Of a DNA stretch of 46,503 bases, positions 41,796-46,503 are shown piece by piece. The stretch covers positions 1 through 46,503 of the forward strand of contig JADLAB010000490.1 in the NCBI GenBank assembly GCA_020848455.1. Reading direction: 5' to 3'. Under the pieces are notes generated by a model, which searched no databases, was not told the origin of the DNA, and saw nothing but the letters and a program-made list of their open reading frames with translations. The translations under genes were made by a program, and so were the position numbers. Every line of letters starts with the position of its first letter. Position 1 is the stretch's first letter. This stretch comes from Polyangiaceae bacterium. Lineage in GTDB: Bacteria > Myxococcota_A > Polyangia > Polyangiales > Polyangiaceae.

Positions 41796-42211
41796 GGCTC
41801 CTCCAGCGATCGCGGTCCGCGGGCGCGGCGGGCAGCTGATGATGCAGCCGACGCTCGACCCAGCCCGCTCCTCGAGCCGGCGGGCGCGAACCGGCGGCAC
41901 ATTACCAGGCTTCGCGGTCCCCGGTGAATCGCCAAGTCCGTGCCGGGCAGCGTTTGCCACCGCCCGGCGTTCCGCCGACACCCGCCGATTACCCTGCCGC
42001 TGCAGCGCGCGCGGCGGGGTCGAAGTCCCGCTCGCGCCGCCGCGTCGACGCAGCCTGGCGCTCTGCCTCGATGCCTCGGCGCGCGTGCGACGGCGTGCAC
42101 GTCGAGCCTAGGCGTGGGCGCCGATTCGTGCAAAAAGCGGAGCCCGAGGCGTCTCACACCGCGCCGCGATCTGGGGCGGGCGGTCCTGCGGGGCCCACGG
42201 AGCAACACCAC
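41796..42211. other. 416-nt intergenic region between divergent genes, nothing identified
   Basis: This separates the HEAT-repeat gene (minus) from the small signal-peptide protein (plus), so it must hold both promoters. Both frames remain open across it because of high GC, but no gene-like protein, RNA fold, repeat or clear promoter hexamer pair was found. Confidence 0.5.
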
Positions 42212-42709
42212 ATGAATCGACTCGCAATCAAGCTTACGCTGGCCCTCGCGGCCTTCGCGCTCGCGTTCGCAGCGACGCGACAGGCCCACGCCGTGCCGTT
42301 CATCTACAACACCGGCGAGGACGCCTTCGTCGCGGGCGACGGCTCCATCCCGTCCCCGTTCGGGGAGCTCGTCGAGCAGAACCCCGAGTCCAAGGGCGCC
42401 AAGGCCGGCTACCGCTGCAACGTCTTCGGCCTGTTCTACGCCTACTTCCACTGGTGGGACTGCAAGCCCATCATCTTCAAGGAGACCGGCAGCAAGACGT
42501 TCACCTACTGGGACGACTCGGCGCTTCCGGGTCTCACCGCCGCCGTCGAGAAGGCGCACCCCCAGAGCGACATCAAGCTCGGCTTCTGGCAGAAGTTCGG
42601 CCGCTTCGTGATCGGCGGCGTGATCCTGGCGCTCATCGTCTTCGGCATCATGCGGCTCGTGAAGAAGAAGGCGCCGGCGACTCCGCCAGCGCCCGGCGCC
42701 GCGGGCTGA
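42212..42709 (+). CDS. Exported protein with C-terminal membrane helix
   Basis: 165 residues from ATG 42212 (GGAG about 10 nt upstream). Sec signal LTLALAAFALAFAATRQAHA (cleavage near residue 27). The mature part of about 80 residues is rich in aromatics (FIYNTGEDAF, FGLFYAYFHWWDCKP, FTYWDD), with two Cys that could pair. One membrane helix (VIGGVILALIVFGIMRLV, about 132-149) and a short basic, Pro-rich cytoplasmic tail follow: a type I topology. Family not recognised. The open frame upstream of the ATG has no coding character. Confidence 0.8.
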   Translation: MNRLAIKLTLALAAFALAFAATRQAHAVPFIYNTGEDAFVAGDGSIPSPFGELVEQNPESKGAKAGYRCNVFGLFYAYFHWWDCKPIIFKETGSKTFTYWDDSALPGLTAAVEKAHPQSDIKLGFWQKFGRFVIGGVILALIVFGIMRLVKKKAPATPPAPGAAG

Positions 42710-42818
42710 CGAGACCTCGACCCCTGGGCGGCGGCGCGCGCGTGCGGCCGCCGCCCTCGGCGCGAGCCACGGGATCGGGGCGCCGTGGCCGTGGAACGAG
42801 CCCCGTGCGGGAGCCGCC

Positions 42819-43958
<1,140 letters not shown>

Positions 43959-43972
43959 GGGGTCGAGCGGAC

Positions 43973-44707
43973 ATGCGCGGTGCCTTCTGGGTGGGGCTCG
44001 GCGCCGCCGCGGCGCTCGTCGTCGCGGTGGCGGCCTGCAAGAAGGCGAGCGACGGACCGGCCCCCTCGGCGACGCCGGCCCCCGTCCCCTCGCCGCGCGT
44101 CCAGAAGAGCGGGCTCTCGGTGCGCTCCGAGATCGGCGCCCTCGACCCCGACGCGGCGAAGAAGGCGGTCGAGGCGGCCATGCCGAGCATCCGGGAGTGC
44201 GTCGCGCGGCCGCGCCGGAAGATGCCCTACTTCGGCGGCGACGTGGAGACGGTGCTGCGCATCGACGCGTCCGGCAAGGTCGCGTGGGCGCACTTCCAGC
44301 GCTCCGACCTCGGCGACGTCGAGGCCGAGAGGTGCGTGCTCGACGCGCTCGCACGGCAGGCCTGGCCCAAGCCCGAGGACGCGGACGCGGGCGAGGCGCG
44401 CCAGAGCCTGGAGCTGCGCGCGAGCGAGGACGAGCGCCCGCCCACGGCGTGGGGCGAGAGCGACCTCGGCGACGCGGGCGCCAAGCTCGTCGCCGCGCTC
44501 GAGAGCTGCCGTGCCCAGAGCGGCACGGCGGGGCTGCGCGCGACGTTCTACGTCGACCCGCGGGGCGCCGTGATGACGGTCGGCGTCGCGACCGAGGACG
44601 AGAAGGGCCTCGCGGCCGTCGACTGCGCGGTGAAGGCCGTGCGCGCGCAGACCTACCCCACCCCAGGCAGCTACCCTGCGAAGGTGTCGGTCGGCGTCGG
44701 CCGCTGA
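43973..44707 (+). CDS. AgmX/PglI C-terminal-domain-like lipoprotein
   Basis: 244 residues. The signal ends VVAVAAC (Cys22 of the short form); an ATG at 43955 would add six residues and overlaps the dehydrogenase stop. The mature protein has two similar modules. The first, around residues 60-135, has ETVLRIDASGKVAWAHFQRSD..CVLDALARQAWPKPE. The second, around 165-240, has LRATFYVDPRGAVMTVGV..DCAVKAVRAQTYPTP. This layout matches the AgmX/PglI C-terminal domain of myxobacteria, a TonB-C-like fold found in gliding and envelope proteins. Its close link to the dehydrogenase gene may be fortuitous. Confidence 0.82.
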   Translation: MRGAFWVGLGAAAALVVAVAACKKASDGPAPSATPAPVPSPRVQKSGLSVRSEIGALDPDAAKKAVEAAMPSIRECVARPRRKMPYFGGDVETVLRIDASGKVAWAHFQRSDLGDVEAERCVLDALARQAWPKPEDADAGEARQSLELRASEDERPPTAWGESDLGDAGAKLVAALESCRAQSGTAGLRATFYVDPRGAVMTVGVATEDEKGLAAVDCAVKAVRAQTYPTPGSYPAKVSVGVGR

Positions 44708-44727
44708 CCCTCGCGCCCCCGCGCGCT

Positions 44728-45147
44728 CTAGAGCGACACGCACCCGACCGTCGGGCAGTTCAGCCCGAAGCCCCGCTCGTCGAGCAGGCACGCGATCGCG
44801 CTCTCGCCTCGGTAGCGGACGCCGCCGCAGCGTGGATCCGCCCGGCAGCTCGCGACGTCCGCGTGCGCGCCGCAGGGGTCACCCGCGGGCGCGGGGCACC
44901 AGCCCTGGGGATCGAGGGCGCAGAGGCGCGGGTCGGTGGTCGGCGCCGCCAGGGTGGAGGCCGGAGGCGGGGCGACGCTCGTGCCGGCCACGCCGGCCGG
45001 GCTCACCCCACCGGGAGGCCCGGGGGCCACCGGCTCCGGATGAGCCGGCCGGTCGCCGCGGCACGCCGCGAGCGCGAGGCAGAGGCCGAGCCCGAGCGCC
45101 CATCGCAGTCGGCGCGAGAGCTCGCGGCGCCGGTCGAGCAGCTGCAC
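44728..45147 (-). CDS. Cys-rich lipoprotein
   Basis: 139 residues from GTG 45147, with GGAGG upstream; an in-frame GTG at 45195 would overlap the dehydrogenase gene. The signal ends LCLALAAC (lipid Cys near residue 29). A Pro/Ala/Gly-rich linker of about 45 residues follows, then a 60-residue module with eight Cys (CALDPQGWC, CGAHADVASC, CGGVRYRG, NCPTVGC). Such small disulfide modules recur in this window. It lies 31 nt after the acyl-CoA dehydrogenase on the same strand and converges with the AgmX-like gene. Function unknown. Confidence 0.78.
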   Translation of the reverse strand: MQLLDRRRELSRRLRWALGLGLCLALAACRGDRPAHPEPVAPGPPGGVSPAGVAGTSVAPPPASTLAAPTTDPRLCALDPQGWCPAPAGDPCGAHADVASCRADPRCGGVRYRGESAIACLLDERGFGLNCPTVGCVSL

Positions 45148-45178
45148 GAGATCGCCCTCCGCCCCCGCTCGAGCCGGC

Positions 45179-46327
45179 TCAGCGCAGGAACGCACGCGCG
45201 ATGACGGTGCGCTGGACCTCGCTCGTCCCCTCGTAGATGCGCGTCACGCGCACGTCGCGGTAGTGCCGCTCGACCGGGTAGTCGCGCACGTAGCCGTAAC
45301 CGCCGTGCACCTGCAGCGCGCGGTCGCAGATGCGCCCGGCGGCCTCGCTCGCGAAGACCTTCGCCATCGCGGCCTCGGCGCTGAAGGGCATGCCTCGCTC
45401 CTTCAGCTCGGCGGCCCGGAGCACGAGCAGCCGCGCCGCGTCGAGCTCGGTGCGGCTGTCCGCGATCATCCACTGGATGGCCTGGAAATCGCCGATGGGC
45501 TTGCCGAACTGCTTGCGCTCGCGGGCGTACGCGGTCGCCGCCTCGAGCGCCGCCGTCGCGATGCCGACCGACTGGGCGCCGATCCCGATGCGCCCGCCGT
45601 CGAGCGCCATCATCGCGACCCGGAAGCCCTGATCGAGCTCGCCGAGCAACGCGTCTTCGGCAATGAAGCAGTCCTCGAACACGAGCGGGACGGTGTTCGA
45701 GGCGCGGAGGCCGAGCTTGTCCTCGTGCTTGCCGACCCGCAGCCCCGGCGTGCCGGCCGGGACGAGAAAGGCGGACAGGCCGCGCGACCCGCGGCGTGCC
45801 CCGGCGCTGTCGGTGCGGGCCCAGACGACCATCACGCCGGCGTGCTCTCCGCTCGTGATCCACTGCTTCGCGCCGTTGAGCACGAAGCCGCCGTCGCGCC
45901 GCACGGCCTCGGTGGTCATGCCCGCGGGGTCGCTGCCCGCGCCGGGCTCGCTCAGCGCGAAGGCGGCGGCGGGGTACTCGCCGCCCGTGATGCGCGGCAC
46001 GTGCCGCTCGCGCTGCGCGGCGGTCCCGAACCGCGCGATGACCTCGCCCACCATGTTGCTCACGGCCATGGTGACGGAGGTCGAGGCGCAGCCGCGCGCG
46101 ATCTCCATCATGGCAAGGGCGTACGAGACGACCCCGGCCTCCGCGCCGCCGAGCGCCGCGGGCACGTTCACCCCCATGAGCCCGAGCTCGGCCAGGCCGC
46201 GCAGCTCCTCGCGCGGGAAGCGCCCCTCGCGGTCGAGCGAGGCGGCCACCGGCACGAGGCGCTCGTTCGCGTAGTCGCGCGCCGTCTTCTGGATCAGGGC
46301 CTGTGTCTCGGTGAGGTCGAAGTCCAT
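45179..46327 (-). CDS. Acyl-CoA dehydrogenase
   Basis: 382 residues. Motifs: AAFALSEPGAGSDPAGM, GFVLNGAKQWITSGEHAG, DGGRIGIGAQSVGIA, YARERKQFGKPIGDFQAIQW, and the C-terminal RALQVHGGYGYVRDYPVERHYRDVRVTRIYEGTSEVQR with catalytic Glu366. The function is as for other family members: FAD-dependent formation of 2-enoyl-CoA, with electrons to ETF. It is similar in length and motif spacing to the dehydrogenase at 42819-43958, but the two clearly differ, so this is not a recent duplicate. The downstream lipoprotein is probably cotranscribed. The region upstream of the ATG leads into the heptamer repeats at the window end. Confidence 0.95.
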   Translation of the reverse strand: MDFDLTETQALIQKTARDYANERLVPVAASLDREGRFPREELRGLAELGLMGVNVPAALGGAEAGVVSYALAMMEIARGCASTSVTMAVSNMVGEVIARFGTAAQRERHVPRITGGEYPAAAFALSEPGAGSDPAGMTTEAVRRDGGFVLNGAKQWITSGEHAGVMVVWARTDSAGARRGSRGLSAFLVPAGTPGLRVGKHEDKLGLRASNTVPLVFEDCFIAEDALLGELDQGFRVAMMALDGGRIGIGAQSVGIATAALEAATAYARERKQFGKPIGDFQAIQWMIADSRTELDAARLLVLRAAELKERGMPFSAEAAMAKVFASEAAGRICDRALQVHGGYGYVRDYPVERHYRDVRVTRIYEGTSEVQRTVIARAFLR

Positions 46328-46399
46328 GCCACGCGCCGTCCTTGGCTTCGCGGCACGCTACTCAGCGCGGCCGACGGCCGCAACCACGCGCACGGAGAG

Positions 46400-46495
46400 T
46401 CATCAGTTGTCAGTCATCAGCACGAGATCCGGAAGCGCGGCGCTCGCGCCACCCTCATCAGTCCTCAGTCATCAGTCGTCAGCACGAGACCCGGA
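46400..46495. repeat. Two-copy cluster of TCAG-ending heptamers
   Basis: Block 1: TCATCAG, TTGTCAG, TCATCAG, then CACGAGATCCGGA (46400-46433). Block 2: TCATCAG, TCCTCAG, TCATCAG, TCGTCAG, then CACGAGACCCGGA (46455-46495). Seven heptamers of form NNNTCAG and a shared 13-bp end are present. The sequence is non-coding, upstream of the dehydrogenase gene, and may continue past the window. Confidence 0.85.
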
Positions 46496-46503
46496 GAGAG
46501 CGA

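Noticed and set aside
41924-42211. N-terminal extension of the small signal-peptide protein
   Set aside because: The open frame upstream of ATG 42212 is Arg/Pro-rich and would bury the signal peptide; the ATG has its own GGAG.
46400-46495. CRISPR or attachment site at the window end
   Set aside because: Heptamers are too short and lack spacers, and no integrase or cas gene is near.

Overview
The window is very GC-rich chromosomal DNA from a bacterium. Several features point to a myxobacterium (phylum Myxococcota, probably the Polyangia/Sorangium side). There are many lipoproteins with LAAC-type lipoboxes and low-complexity Pro/Ala/Thr linkers. A secreted trypsin ends in a MYXO-CTERM-like tail (Cys, hydrophobic segment, RRRRR). 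There are two eukaryote-like Ser/Thr kinases, an AgmX/PglI-like lipoprotein and many hypothetical surface proteins. The placement is inferred from protein character; no rRNA or marker phylogeny is available. No phage, IS element, integrase or CRISPR array was seen.

Layout. 1-6.7 kb: envelope and secreted proteins on the minus strand (a lipoprotein cut by the window edge, a thioredoxin-TPR lipoprotein, two polytopic membrane proteins, a trypsin). 6.8-11 kb: an FKBP lipoprotein, a non-RD kinase with a TerB-like neighbour, a Cys-rich lipoprotein, an endonuclease/exonuclease/phosphatase family enzyme, and a lipoprotein whose beta-sandwich domain looks circularly permuted. 11.2-14.1 kb: a large Hsp70 homologue with a C-terminal extension. 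14.3 kb: tRNA-Arg(TCT). 14.4-18.2 kb: a translationally coupled three-subunit molybdenum hydroxylase. 18.3-22 kb: a divergent cis-prenyltransferase, then a two-component system with an unknown third gene. 22-24.5 kb: a LysM protein coupled to a Ser/Thr kinase. 24.6-29.3 kb: a CrtI/retinol-saturase-like oxidoreductase, a hotdog thioesterase, and an MBOAT/SGNH pair for O-acylation.

29.4-38 kb is the most coherent system: an apparent metal (zinc-type) acquisition island. It holds dtd, a Fur/Zur-type regulator and a ZIP domain fused to a permease-like half with a His-rich tail. Converging on these is an operon of outer-membrane barrel, metal-binding protein, unknown lipoprotein, ATPase and permease, most of it joined by 4-nt stop/start overlaps. 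A His-rich membrane protein lies upstream. The embedded lipoprotein and the ZIP fusion are the parts I do not recognise from the standard ZnuABC set.

38.1-46.3 kb: a lipoprotein with PQQGY repeats, a small coiled-coil protein, a membrane-anchored HEAT-repeat protein, two acyl-CoA dehydrogenases on opposite strands and small lipoproteins. The window ends in a block of imperfect TCAG-ending heptamers. Coding density is high; the only gap above 300 nt is 41796-42211.
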